Notes: a model not told the origin generated them from the letters alone. Positions 34,600 to 43,877 are shown, counted from the first letter of the stretch. The stretch: DNA of 64,000 bases from Nocardia sp. NBC_01503 (GCF_036327755.1 NZ_CP109596.1:5890001-5954000); one strand, 5' to 3'. Made by a program: numbers and translations.

Positions 34600-35871
34600 T
34601 CACGGTGCGGAGCGCGGATACGGCGGGCGCAGCGTCCAATGTTGGCGAGCGCTCTTCCACTGATGCCTGGGCTCGAGTTTCACGCCCGGATCATTGTCCG
34701 GCGGGCCGAGAGGTTTATTGCGGGCCGCTTCGTCGATGGGTTGCGGGCTGGCGGCGCCATTGGGGCTGGACCGGTCGGCGGTGTGATTGTGAATGATGGT
34801 GGCGGCTTGGCCTGTGGTGCTGAGGTTTTCGGTGGGGCGGGCGTTGTAGAAGTAATCGTGGAAGTCGGCCGGGACAGTTTTGCCGAGAATGCCGAGGGTG
34901 GCGTCCCAGCCGTGGTCGGGGCCGTTCCACAGGTCGACGAGCGAGGTGGCGACGCGGCCTTCGACCGAATCGCCGATATCCCAATTCCGGGTGTCGGCGT
35001 CGTTCTCCAGATTCGCCGAAAAGCCTGAGTTCCAAACGAATCGGTAATCGTCGAGGGCGTGCATCGCGACCGCGTCGGCGAATCCCTCGGTGAACGCGCA
35101 CGAGGGCGAGGAGGCCAGGTTGATGTAGTGCGGGCTGCAATTGGTGACGTCCGCCCATTGTTCGTGCTGCCAGAGCCATTGCAGATTGTGCCCGGCCTCA
35201 TGAAGGGTGACATGCCGGGTATTCGCATCGTCCTCGGTGAGATATACGAATCCGGCCGTGGTGAAGTAGGAATTCCCGTTCTGACCGCCCGCCGAGGGCC
35301 AGATCACCGAAATCGAGGTGCAGTGTGGCTGCGGAGTCCAGCAATTGCCCGCGGTGGCGGGGCGTTTCCACCACAGCAGATTCAAGGTGTCGAGCACCTT
35401 CCACGCACCGGCCATATCGTCCGGTACGGCAATCGCGCCCAGGTCGCGGGTGCCGGTGATCGATGTCGCCGGAACCGTGAAGGTGTACGGCTGTTCGGCA
35501 TCGCCGCGCTGGGGCAGCACCTGCCACAGCGCGGAGCTCTCGGCGATGAAGGTCAAATACAGATCCGACCCCGCGACTCCGTCGGCGCAGGCTTTGAAGT
35601 TGCCATCGCGATCGGTGAGATCGGCGGCGAGCGGTCGATCGAGGAATCCGGGATGCGCGGTGCTGTAAAGGGCCCAATTCGCGTTGCGGGCAGGGGAGGT
35701 CACCATGGGCAGCCCGGTGCCCGCTTCGGCGTCGGGCCGGGTATAGGTAAGGGTTCCGGTGAGACAGGCCGTCTCCTGCCGCGCTTGCGCGCTGCCGGAC
35801 CACACCGAGACCGTGGTCAGTGCCATTGCCACGACGAATGTCGCCCGCCAGGTCCTGCCGATTCGCGTCAT
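34600..35871 (-). CDS. Secreted HExxH metalloprotease-like protein
   Basis: A 423-residue exported protein. The start at ATG 35871 gives a signal peptide ending in SGSAQA before RQETAC. The zinc-site helix is HVTLHEAGHNLQWLW, with a candidate third ligand in FTEGFADAVAMHA. Several cysteines (in ACLTG, NCWTPQPHC, TNCSPHY and PSCAF) point to an extracytoplasmic fold. It does not fit a peptidase family that I recognise beyond the HExxH/E pattern. A longer reading from 36087 adds a basic, unlikely N terminus. Confidence 0.7.
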   Translation of the reverse strand: MTRIGRTWRATFVVAMALTTVSVWSGSAQARQETACLTGTLTYTRPDAEAGTGLPMVTSPARNANWALYSTAHPGFLDRPLAADLTDRDGNFKACADGVAGSDLYLTFIAESSALWQVLPQRGDAEQPYTFTVPATSITGTRDLGAIAVPDDMAGAWKVLDTLNLLWWKRPATAGNCWTPQPHCTSISVIWPSAGGQNGNSYFTTAGFVYLTEDDANTRHVTLHEAGHNLQWLWQHEQWADVTNCSPHYINLASSPSCAFTEGFADAVAMHALDDYRFVWNSGFSANLENDADTRNWDIGDSVEGRVATSLVDLWNGPDHGWDATLGILGKTVPADFHDYFYNARPTENLSTTGQAATIIHNHTADRSSPNGAASPQPIDEAARNKPLGPPDNDPGVKLEPRHQWKSARQHWTLRPPYPRSAP

Positions 35872-35936
35872 CAACCGCAATGAAATCGGACATTTCAGAT
35901 GTTGCTCCGCAACGACACACCGGCAATCCGGGACAG

Positions 35937-36605
35937 CTAGGTCGGAGGCGTGTCCTGGTGGACCGTGAGCAGGAGATGATCGAATCTGGTGCGCAGCGCG
36001 GGTGCGGCGGGCGGGAGTTCGTCGAGTCTGGCGATGATCCGTTCGGCCAGCACGCGGAGCTTCATGTTCGTCTCCTGCGAGCGCCACACCAGGACTCGGA
36101 ACGCCTGTTCGGCATTGATGCCGTAGGTCATCATGAGCAGTCCCTTGGCCTGTTCGATCTGGGCGCGATGCTCGATCATCTCCGGAAGCAGTTCGTCCAG
36201 CACCTCATTGCGCTGTTCGGCGACGATATCGGTGAGGTCGATGTAATAGCCCGCGGTGCCGATGACTTCGTTCTTCTCATCGGTGACGGCATCGGAGACG
36301 ACGATGACATGGTGAGTTTTACCGGCGGTGTCGACAATCCGGTGGCGACTGGAGAACGGCGCGTGGTCGCGGACCGAGGTGACCAGATCGGCCTCCACCC
36401 GCTCGCGGTCCTCCGGATGTTTGTGCGACAGGAGTAGTTCGGTGGTCGGGGTGACCTCATCGGCTTCGTACCCGTGCATGTGGGCAACCTCCGGCGACCA
36501 CTCCCAGCGGTTGTCGCCGAACCAGAACCGGAACCAGCCGATATCCTGCGGGGAACCCGCGGCGATGACCTGTTCGATGGTTCGCCTCTCCTGCTCGTCC
36601 ATCAT
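35937..36605 (-). CDS. PAS-ANTAR RNA-binding antiterminator
   Basis: A 222-residue protein. The N-terminal PAS fold (about 15-130) shows GWFRFWFGDNRWEWSPEVAHMHGY and a RHRIVDTAGKTHHVIVVSDAV strand pair. The C-terminal ANTAR domain reads RAQIEQAKGLLMMTYGINAEQAFRVLVW. ANTAR proteins bind paired hexaloop hairpins in nascent RNA and prevent termination. The sensed signal is unknown. The start is the first Met of MMDEQE at 36605, since the upstream reading is not PAS-like. Confidence 0.85.
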   Translation of the reverse strand: MMDEQERRTIEQVIAAGSPQDIGWFRFWFGDNRWEWSPEVAHMHGYEADEVTPTTELLLSHKHPEDRERVEADLVTSVRDHAPFSSRHRIVDTAGKTHHVIVVSDAVTDEKNEVIGTAGYYIDLTDIVAEQRNEVLDELLPEMIEHRAQIEQAKGLLMMTYGINAEQAFRVLVWRSQETNMKLRVLAERIIARLDELPPAAPALRTRFDHLLLTVHQDTPPT

Positions 36606-36854
36606 CGGCCAAGTATGGCCGACATGGAGTGACAAGGCTTCTTTTCGCAGATGATTGGCACAAACCTCCGAACCGAGCTGCCTGATGGCCGAGACCGACT
36701 GGCTTGCAATGATTTTCGTATCCCGCAGCTGGATTGGCGATAGTATCCATGGTGCCCGGATCACGCTCACAGCTCCCGGTGGCCGCGTGATTCCGAGCCC
36801 ACCGCCCCAGACCCCGGCGGCTCCGCTGACCGTGAGCTGATCTGGACAGGAGCG

Positions 36855-37268
36855 ATGATGTACGCGGACCACACCCCGACCGACGATTTCGCGTCGAGCG
36901 GCAGTGCGACGGTGAGGACGATCACCGACACCCGGGGCTATCGAAGTACTCGGCAGTGGGCGGTGGTCGCGGCGGTGCTCGCCGCCGACTCCGCGGAGCT
37001 GCTACCGGTCGGTGTGGTGGTCGCCGGTGATCTGGACCTGGCGACCGATCAGATGTGCGCACGCCTGCCGTTGCCACCGGTGCGGGTGGATGCGTGGTAC
37101 CTGGTCGCGATTCCCGCCACGGTGGAGCCGGGCAACGGTCGATTGATCTCGGAAAGCCGCGCCGTCTGGGTGAATCGGGTGGACGCCTCGGGGGCGAGGT
37201 GGCACGCCACCGAATGGGAGCCAGCCGAAGGCTATCTGGCGCAACTGGATCCGCGCCGGATTTGCTGA
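36855..37268 (+). CDS. Hypothetical protein between two ANTAR genes
   Basis: A 137-residue protein from ATG 36855 (a second ATG follows at 36858), with CAGGAG upstream. The sequence is soluble, with VVVAGDLDLATDQMCARLP and a C-terminal WHATEWEPAEGYLAQLDPRRIC. I do not recognise a family. Its place between two ANTAR-domain regulators, with only 71 bases to the second, suggests a shared regulatory context, which is inferred. Confidence 0.6.
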   Translation: MMYADHTPTDDFASSGSATVRTITDTRGYRSTRQWAVVAAVLAADSAELLPVGVVVAGDLDLATDQMCARLPLPPVRVDAWYLVAIPATVEPGNGRLISESRAVWVNRVDASGARWHATEWEPAEGYLAQLDPRRIC

Positions 37269-37339
37269 AGCGCGACGGGGAGTCGAATTCGATCGTGGCG
37301 GAGACGAATCGAGCGTCATTTGTTGGGCACCCGGCATAT

Positions 37340-38029
37340 ATGGACTCAATGGAAGGAACGGATGCGACCTGGGTGACGGATCAATTGTTGACGGCGGTCG
37401 GCGGATTGCCCCTGGTGTCGGCGGCGGGGGTTCTGCTCATCGACCCCGAAGGGGAGCTGTCCGGATCCGCGATGCCCGCGGACGCCGCGCGCAGGCACGC
37501 CCTGCTCCGGTTGCAATCCACCGCCGGACCCTGCGTGGACGCCTGTCGCGCCGGCCGTTCCCTGGCGATCGACGATATCTCCCGACTGCGCCCGCGTCAT
37601 CCCGCCTTCGCGATCCGCTCCGCCCGCCTCGGCCTGCACAGCGTGCGGGTTCTCCCACTGCTCTGGCGTGGCGAAGCGCTCGGTGCGCTGAACCTGTTCG
37701 GCGACAGACCGGGTGCGGCCATCGCCGACGATGCGGGCTACGGTGGTGCGCTCGCCGCCCTCGCTGCCGGTGCCATCTGGCATACCAGAGTCCTGGCCGA
37801 TACCCGCCTCCTGAACGGCCGCCTGCAACAGGCGCTGGACAGTCGCGTGCTGATCGAACAGGCCAAGGGCATGCTGGCCATGCGCACCGGCCTGTCCCCG
37901 GACGCCGCCTTCGATCTCATCCGCGGCCACGCCCGGCGTACCCGCCGTCGCCTGGTCGATATCGCTCGAGCGGTGGTCGACGGCACCGACGACGGCAGTG
38001 ACATGCTCACCGACAGCACCCCGAATTGA
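37340..38029 (+). CDS. GAF-ANTAR RNA-binding antiterminator
   Basis: A 229-residue protein. The GAF-like domain (about 10-155) shows AGVLLIDPEGELSGSAMPAD, STAGPCVDACRAGRSLAIDD and VLPLLWRGEALGALNLF. The ANTAR domain follows at about 165-215 with SRVLIEQAKGMLAMRTGLSPDAAFDLIR. It should bind RNA and act by antitermination. The ATG at 37340 is one of several possible starts (37349 is another). It is the second ANTAR gene within 1.5 kb. Confidence 0.85.
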   Translation: MDSMEGTDATWVTDQLLTAVGGLPLVSAAGVLLIDPEGELSGSAMPADAARRHALLRLQSTAGPCVDACRAGRSLAIDDISRLRPRHPAFAIRSARLGLHSVRVLPLLWRGEALGALNLFGDRPGAAIADDAGYGGALAALAAGAIWHTRVLADTRLLNGRLQQALDSRVLIEQAKGMLAMRTGLSPDAAFDLIRGHARRTRRRLVDIARAVVDGTDDGSDMLTDSTPN

Positions 38030-38072
38030 CTTGTCGCCGCGGTCGTCGAACGGCCGCCGGTAGGTTGTCGGT

Positions 38073-38879
38073 GTGGCGACGATGCGGGTGGGGCGTTCGG
38101 AATCCTTGGCGGCACTGCGGGATGAGCGAGCCAGTGTGCTCGAGTTCTGCGGTGCGCTGAGCGCGCGGGAGTGGGCCATGCCCAGTGCCGCGTCCGGGTG
38201 GAGTGTGCGAGATGTGGTGGTGCACATGACGGCCGTGACCCGGACCGCGATTACGCCAGCGGCGGTGCGGGCCATGACTTCTCGGCAGATCGAGCGGATG
38301 AATGCCGAGGTGGTCGCCGAAAGCGCCGCGGGGACACCGGAAGCGGCGCTGGCGGACTTCGCGACCTGGAGCGGGCGGGGGATCACCGGGTTGAGTGCCG
38401 TCACCCTGCCGGGAATCGGTGCGATGCCACTGCGCGTCGGTGAGCTCGGCTGGTATCCGATGCGAATCCTGCCCGCGCTCTACGTCTTCGACTGCCATAC
38501 CCACCTGCGGCACGACATCGCACCGGCGCTGGGGCTGTCCGCACCGGAGACCGATGCGCGGCGGATGACCGCCATCCTGGACTGGTTGACGGCGCTGCTC
38601 GAGCAGTCACATCGGACACGGTTGCGATGGCTGGAGGCACCGGTGTCGCTCACCCTGTCGGGCCCCGGTGGCGGAACCTGGCGGATCACGCCCGCTCCTC
38701 GAAATCGGTTGCGGGTCAATGTTTCCGCCGAGGTGGGAACGGCTGCCCATATCCGCGGTCAGGCGTTGGAGTTTCCGGCCTGGGCCACCACTCGCCGCGC
38801 CTGGCGCGGCTGCGATGTGACCATCGACGGTGATGCCGAGCTCGGCGAGCGAGTGCTGGATTCGATCAATTTGGTGTGA
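38073..38879 (+). CDS. Mycothiol-dependent maleylpyruvate isomerase/DinB-fold protein
   Basis: A 268-residue protein of the maleylpyruvate-isomerase N-terminal (DinB-like four-helix) family. Helix 2 has SGWSVRDVVVHMTAV with the first metal-ligand His, and VFDCHTHLRHDI has the later His pair. A C-terminal domain (about 180-268) with LEAPVSLTLSGPGGG is typical of actinobacterial two-domain members. Such proteins are linked to mycothiol-dependent chemistry; the substrate is unknown. The start is GTG 38073 or ATG 38082. Confidence 0.82.
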   Translation: MATMRVGRSESLAALRDERASVLEFCGALSAREWAMPSAASGWSVRDVVVHMTAVTRTAITPAAVRAMTSRQIERMNAEVVAESAAGTPEAALADFATWSGRGITGLSAVTLPGIGAMPLRVGELGWYPMRILPALYVFDCHTHLRHDIAPALGLSAPETDARRMTAILDWLTALLEQSHRTRLRWLEAPVSLTLSGPGGGTWRITPAPRNRLRVNVSAEVGTAAHIRGQALEFPAWATTRRAWRGCDVTIDGDAELGERVLDSINLV

Positions 38880-39040
38880 TCCCGGTCAGTTCACGGCGGG
38901 TTGTCAACCCGTCGGCAGTTACCGGGCGATAACAGCGCGCCGATATCCGGACAAATCGCAGGGGTCCATGATCGGATGGAGCGATCTCGGACGAGTCGAG
39001 CCTGCGCCGACGAGGGCGCGGCGGGACGGAGGGACGCGGT

Positions 39041-40468
39041 ATGTCCATTGCGGAGTTGCGTAGTCAGATCGTGCGGCGCAAACCGATCGGGGAGATCGAG
39101 GACGATACGCCGGTCGATGAGCGGCTGGCCCGGCATTTGGGGTTGTGGCAGCTGACCGCCATCGGGGTCGGCGGAATCATCGGTGCGGGGATCTTCTCGC
39201 TGGCGGGATCGGTGGCCAATAAGACCGCCGGGCCCGCGGTGCTGATCTCCTTCCTGATCGCCGGTGTGGCGAGTGCGTGTGCGGCGCTGTGTTATGCCGA
39301 GTTCGCGGGCATGGTGCCCAAGGCCGGATCGGCGTACACGTACGGATATGTGTCGCTGGGGGAGTTGGGTGGCTGGTTCATCGGCTGGGATCTGCTGCTC
39401 GAGTACACGGCGGTCTCGGCGGTGGTGGCCATCGGCGTCTCCGGGTATTTCAACTTTCTGCTCGATCAGATCGGCTTGACCCTGCCGGATTGGATGCTCG
39501 GCGCGTCCGGGACCGGGGACGGGCATGTGGTGGATGTGTTCGCGGTGCTGTTCTGCCTGGGTACCGCATACGTGCTGACGCGCGGTATCAAGAGCGTCGG
39601 GCGTTTCGAGGCGTTCTTCGTGGCGGTCAAGGTCGCGGTGGTGCTGTTGATCATCGGGCTGGGTGTGTTCCATATCGACAGCGCGAATTACACGCCGTAC
39701 TTCCCGTACGGTCATGCCGCGGTGTGGACGGGCGCGGCGACGGTGTTCTTCGCGGTCTTCGGCTATGACGCCATGAGCACCGCCGCCGAGGAGTCCACCG
39801 AGGCGAAGAAGCATCTGCCCAGGGCGATTCTGTACTCCCTGGCCATCGCCATGGTGCTGTATGTGCTGGCGACCCTGGTGCTCACCGGTATGCAGAAGTA
39901 CACCGAGATCAATCCGACCAGTGGTTTCTCGAGCGCGTTCAAAGCCGTTGGGCTGCCGGGCATCGCGAATATCATCGCGGTCGGCGCCATTGTCGGTATC
40001 GCCACGGTGGTGCTGGCGTTCATGCTCGCGGTGACCCGCGTCTGGTACGCCATGAGCCGCGATGGTCTGCTGCCCGGCTGGTTCGCCAAAACCCATCCCA
40101 CCCGCAAGGTGCCGACCCGGGTCACCTGGATCGTCGGCGTCGGATCGGCCGTCCTGGCGGGTGTGCTGCCCATCAATACCGTTGCGGAGCTGACGAATAT
40201 CGGCATTCTGATGGCCTTCATCGTGGTCAGCATCGCGGTGATGATCCTGCGTTACAAGCGCCCCGATGAGCCCCGCGAATTCCGGTTGCCGCTCATGCCG
40301 GTGGTTCCGGTCGTCGGTATCGGATTCTCGATCTACCTGATCTGGTCGTTGCCCTGGCAGACCTGGGTGCGCTTCGCGGTCTGGCTGGTCGTCGGTTTGG
40401 TCGTGTACTTCGCCTACTCGCGAAAGCACTCCAAACTCGAGCAAACGGGCTCGGTGACGGCAGCGTGA
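39041..40468 (+). CDS. APC-family amino-acid permease
   Basis: A 475-residue transporter with about 12 membrane helices, of the cationic amino acid transporter-like APC branch. The first helix has the unwound GVGGIIGAGIFSLAG motif. PKAGSAYTYGYVSLGELGGWFIGWDLLLEY and VFFAVFGYDAMSTAAEES are strongly conserved in CAT/YfnA-type proteins. The latter suggests a broad or basic amino-acid substrate. The ATG has GGAGGG eight bases upstream. Its last 176 bases overlap the convergent transporter gene. Confidence 0.92.
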   Translation: MSIAELRSQIVRRKPIGEIEDDTPVDERLARHLGLWQLTAIGVGGIIGAGIFSLAGSVANKTAGPAVLISFLIAGVASACAALCYAEFAGMVPKAGSAYTYGYVSLGELGGWFIGWDLLLEYTAVSAVVAIGVSGYFNFLLDQIGLTLPDWMLGASGTGDGHVVDVFAVLFCLGTAYVLTRGIKSVGRFEAFFVAVKVAVVLLIIGLGVFHIDSANYTPYFPYGHAAVWTGAATVFFAVFGYDAMSTAAEESTEAKKHLPRAILYSLAIAMVLYVLATLVLTGMQKYTEINPTSGFSSAFKAVGLPGIANIIAVGAIVGIATVVLAFMLAVTRVWYAMSRDGLLPGWFAKTHPTRKVPTRVTWIVGVGSAVLAGVLPINTVAELTNIGILMAFIVVSIAVMILRYKRPDEPREFRLPLMPVVPVVGIGFSIYLIWSLPWQTWVRFAVWLVVGLVVYFAYSRKHSKLEQTGSVTAA

Positions 40469-41321
40469 GCAGCGCCAAACCCAGTGCCAGCACCGCGATT
40501 CCGCACCAGGACAGTGCCGGTAGCCGTTCGCCGACAAGGCCGACGCCGAGCATCGCGGCGACCGCCGGTTCGGCGAGCGTGAGTGTGGTCGCGGTGCCGA
40601 CGCCGGTGTGCCGCAGCCCGTATCCGAACAGGCGGTAGGCCAGGAAGCAGGTGAACACCGCGAGGTGCAGTGCGACCAGCGCACCCCGCGGTGTTGCCAG
40701 CCAATGGATTCCGGCGTGCAGGACCACCGGCGACACCAGGAGCCCGGCCATGCCGAACATGATCCCCATGACCGCGCCCGAAGGATGGCCGCGCGCGATG
40801 AGTTTCGCGCCCGCGAGCGAATAGACGGTATACGTCAGGCCACCGCAGGCGGCGAGTGCGATGCCGATCGGGTCCACCGGCGTCCCGGAGCCGGTCAACT
40901 CCGGTCCCAGAACCAGTACGGCACAGCCGATTACGGCGAATATAGTCGCCACTGTCCATCGCCTGCTCGGCCTGCCCTGTCCGGTTGTCCAGATGAGCAG
41001 TCCGGCGAAGACCGGCGCGCTCCCGAGTGCCGTCACGGTCGCGACCGCGACACCGGTCCGCGCCACCGCCGGATAGAAGGTCACCGGATAGACCGCGACC
41101 GCGACCGCGCCCAGTACGAGCAGTCGGCACTCGAACCCATTGGGCTGTAATCGATTACCTCGTGAGGTGAGGAACAGCAGTAATCCGCCGAAGGCGAGCC
41201 CGGCCGATCCCACCGCTCCCGCCGGTGTCCCGGCGGGCACGAACGCGGCCGCTGTCCCCGTACTGCCCCACAGCACCGCGGCGAGCAGAATCGCAGCGGT
41301 CCCCGAAAATCTCTCTGACAC
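40293..41321 (-). CDS. EamA/DMT-family transporter with antisense-derived tail
   Basis: A 342-residue protein with ten membrane helices in two EamA repeats (about 8-140 and 150-285), for example GTAAILLAAVLWGSTG and TLAEPAVAAMLGVGLVGERL. DMT exporters move amino acids or metabolites. After the last helix (ALGLALLTLP, near residue 285) the frame runs on for 55 residues of Arg/Pro/Ser-rich sequence. That tail is the complement of the permease 3' end and looks like loss of the original stop codon. Confidence 0.85.
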   Translation of the reverse strand: MSERFSGTAAILLAAVLWGSTGTAAAFVPAGTPAGAVGSAGLAFGGLLLFLTSRGNRLQPNGFECRLLVLGAVAVAVYPVTFYPAVARTGVAVATVTALGSAPVFAGLLIWTTGQGRPSRRWTVATIFAVIGCAVLVLGPELTGSGTPVDPIGIALAACGGLTYTVYSLAGAKLIARGHPSGAVMGIMFGMAGLLVSPVVLHAGIHWLATPRGALVALHLAVFTCFLAYRLFGYGLRHTGVGTATTLTLAEPAVAAMLGVGLVGERLPALSWCGIAVLALGLALLTLPSPSPFARVWSAFASRRSTRPNRRPARPRSAPRSARATTRSGRSRIRYRRPEPPA

Positions 41322-41480
41322 AGTCGTGTACTCCGTCGTCGAATTTCTGTGAGCGAGAATTCGAGAACGGGCGCACGAAGACCCGGGCTGCCCAGGGGGT
41401 CAGCCGGTGCGTGCGGCGAGATTCAGCCGGTGCGCCCGCTCAGCCGGGCGGCGGCGGCGTGACGCGGTGCCAGTAGGTAC

Positions 41481-42152
41481 TCACTCGGCGATCGTATCGC
41501 CTCGCTCGGATTCGCTGGGAGCGGCCCGTTGCGCCCGGTGCAACTCCCGTGTCGCATACCCGGCCACACTCACGCAACCGAGCGCGGCGAGTATCAGAAA
41601 CTGCAGTGTACGAGGCACTTTGTAGTTGAAGCGGGTCCACGTCGTGATCTCGGCGCGGTCCCCCTCCGGTGCGTGCGCGGGCCCGTAGGTGGTCTGCGCG
41701 GTCGCCCGCAATTCGGCCGCACTGACATCGGGTCCACACCCGTGCGCCTGCCACCGCGCACCCGCCGAGACCGGCGCGGTGACCAGTAGCAGACTCGGCC
41801 GCCCGACCACGAAGCTGGTACTGCACTCGGTATTGGTACTCGTCCCCACCGTGGTCACGGCCCCCACCTCACCGCTGAACACCTCGGTCACCTGAATCTC
41901 GTACAGATCCGAGTCCCGCCCGTGCAACACCTTGGTCGGCGTCCCGATGAAGACCCCCGCCGCCCCCGCCACCGCCCCATCCGGATCGACGACCGCGCAC
42001 GAACAGGTCCCCTGCGGCACCCCCTGCAGAAAGAACCCCACCACCGTCAGCAGGGCAATCACCAGCCCGCCGAACGCGATCCGGCGCACCGTCCGCCAAA
42101 GGCGCTGCGAACGAACATATTTCGGTTGTGGCGGTCCCTGACTTGTGCTCAC
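41481..42152 (-). CDS. Membrane-anchored protein with TIMP/NTR-like cysteine pattern
   Basis: A 223-residue protein with an N-terminal membrane helix (about 25-45), an extracytoplasmic domain and a C-terminal helix (about 180-200). The domain starts GTCSCAVVDPD and continues AAGVFIGTPTKVL, the Cys-x-Cys plus hydrophobic-strand pattern of TIMP/netrin-like domains. Further cysteines (in TECSTS and HGCGPD) could pair with it. Function is unknown; protease inhibition is not implied by this similarity alone. The start is GTG. Confidence 0.65.
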   Translation of the reverse strand: MSTSQGPPQPKYVRSQRLWRTVRRIAFGGLVIALLTVVGFFLQGVPQGTCSCAVVDPDGAVAGAAGVFIGTPTKVLHGRDSDLYEIQVTEVFSGEVGAVTTVGTSTNTECSTSFVVGRPSLLLVTAPVSAGARWQAHGCGPDVSAAELRATAQTTYGPAHAPEGDRAEITTWTRFNYKVPRTLQFLILAALGCVSVAGYATRELHRAQRAAPSESERGDTIAE

Positions 42153-42200
42153 GCCGCAGACGGTAGCAGTGTGCGGCCCAACCCAGGGTGTGTGAAGTCC

Positions 42201-43877
42201 TCAGCGGCGCTCGATGCGGGTGGGCGCGGGGGTCACCGCGCCGTGTGCGCGCAGGTACGACTCGAACGCGTCGAGGTCGGTCGGCCCGACCTGGAGATTC
42301 GTGGCTCGGGTGAAGACGGTGAAGCCGTCACCGCCCGAGGAGAGGAAGTTATTGGTCGAGATCCGATAGGAGGCAACGGGGTTCAGTGGTTGGCCGGCAA
42401 TGCGGACGGTATCGGCGAGGATCTTGTGCCCCTTGGGCGCGGCATCGGAGTAGGCGTAGGTCAGGCCCGCGATGGAGAGCACAGCCTGTTTGCTGACATT
42501 GTCCCACTGCTGTTCGAGCAGGTCGATGATCTGCTGTCCGGTCAAGCTGACCGTGACCACCTGATTTCCGAAGGGCTGCACCGTGTACGCCCGTTCGTAG
42601 GTGATCGGTCCGGCGGGCAGGCCCGCGCGTACACCGCCGGGATTGATGACCGCGGCCACCGCTCCGGCGGCGGTGGTGCTGTCGAGCATGGTGTCCGCCA
42701 AGAGATCTCCGAGCGGTGAATCACCGGAGGGGGCGATATCGGCGGGGAGTGCGGCGGTGGCGGTGCCGATCACGCGCTCGGCCAGCGGCTTGGATTGGTC
42801 CGCGAAGAAATTCACCAGTTGGGTGGCGGGCGGATCGGGGGTGATATCCCGGGTTACCACGCGGTTGACGGCCTTCGCGTCCACGGCGCCGTCGTGGAAT
42901 CGCAGGGTGACGTCGGTGATCAGGCGGCCATAGGAAGCAGCCTGGGTGATGACCTTGCCATTGATGGTGCAGTTGTACGCCTGGTGGGTGTGCGCGGTGA
43001 GCAGCACCTTGACCGCTTCATCGGTGTGGTTGGCCAAATCGGTGACGGGGGAGGTGATATCGGCGCATCCGTTGTAGTCGACCGGTGCGCCCTTGGTCCG
43101 CTGTGCCCCGCCGTCGTGCAGCAGCGCGACCACGGTCTCCGCGCCCGCGGCCTTCATCTCGGGCACATACTTGTTGATCGCATCGGCCTCATTGCCGAAG
43201 GAGTATCCCCGAATGCCCTCGGGCAGCACGATATTCGCGGTGTCCGGGGTGACGGTGCCGACCACGCCGATCTTGTGCCCGCCGACCTCGAGCATGGTCC
43301 AGGGCCGGAGTCCCTTCGGCAGCACATCATTGCCGTCGGTCACATTGGCGGCCAGGTAGGGAAATTTCGCACCGGTGAACGGTTCGCCCGGTGCGCACCC
43401 GTCGATCGCGCAGCCGCCCTGCTGCAGCCGCGCCAATTCCACTACACCGTCGTCGAATTCGTGATTGCCGACCGCAGACGCCGCCACCCCCACCGAGTTC
43501 AGGAAATCGATGGTCGGCTCATCGTGGAACAGCGCCGAGATCAACGGACTCGCCCCGACATTGTCACCCGAGGCCAGGACGACACTGGCCGGATAGGCCG
43601 CCTTCAACTTGGCCAGGTGCGCGGCGAGATAGGCCGCCCCGCCCGCCTGCGCCCCGCCGATCTGCCCATTGCTCCCGGACGGCGGTCGCAGATTTCCGTG
43701 CAGATCGTTGATGCCGAAAAGATGTACCTCGCCGGGCCGCGCGGCGGGCAGCTCACCGGTCGAAACCACCGGTGCCGCAGCGGATGTGGTGGGCGCGGGG
43801 CTGTCGGTGCTACCGCATCCGGCGAACAATAGCGCGCTGCACAGGACCGCGCATACGCCGCGGGTGCGTCGAGTCAT
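42201..43877 (-). CDS. Lipoprotein 5'-nucleotidase (metallophosphatase family)
   Basis: A 558-residue surface lipoprotein. The signal peptide ends in the lipobox LFAGC (Cys near residue 21). The metallophosphatase domain has GINDLHGNLRPP, GDNVG, GNHEFDDG and LLTAHTHQAY. The C-terminal 5_nucleotid_C domain shows INPGGVRAGLPAG and the substrate-binding TNNFLSSGGDGFTVF. It should hydrolyse extracellular nucleotides to nucleosides. It lies beside the purine-degradation region and could supply it, though it has its own transcription unit. Confidence 0.92.
   Translation of the reverse strand: MTRRTRGVCAVLCSALLFAGCGSTDSPAPTTSAAAPVVSTGELPAARPGEVHLFGINDLHGNLRPPSGSNGQIGGAQAGGAAYLAAHLAKLKAAYPASVVLASGDNVGASPLISALFHDEPTIDFLNSVGVAASAVGNHEFDDGVVELARLQQGGCAIDGCAPGEPFTGAKFPYLAANVTDGNDVLPKGLRPWTMLEVGGHKIGVVGTVTPDTANIVLPEGIRGYSFGNEADAINKYVPEMKAAGAETVVALLHDGGAQRTKGAPVDYNGCADITSPVTDLANHTDEAVKVLLTAHTHQAYNCTINGKVITQAASYGRLITDVTLRFHDGAVDAKAVNRVVTRDITPDPPATQLVNFFADQSKPLAERVIGTATAALPADIAPSGDSPLGDLLADTMLDSTTAAGAVAAVINPGGVRAGLPAGPITYERAYTVQPFGNQVVTVSLTGQQIIDLLEQQWDNVSKQAVLSIAGLTYAYSDAAPKGHKILADTVRIAGQPLNPVASYRISTNNFLSSGGDGFTVFTRATNLQVGPTDLDAFESYLRAHGAVTPAPTRIERR

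Noticed and set aside
36606..36854. Open frame 36655-36840 on the plus strand in the ANTAR intergenic region
   Set aside because: Sixty-one codons without ribosome site or protein-like pattern; more likely promoter or leader DNA of the flanking genes.
38891..40684. 597-codon open frame on the minus strand
   Set aside because: Antisense to the APC permease. The sequence is low-complexity His/Gln/Arg-rich and has no hydrophobic core or family pattern.
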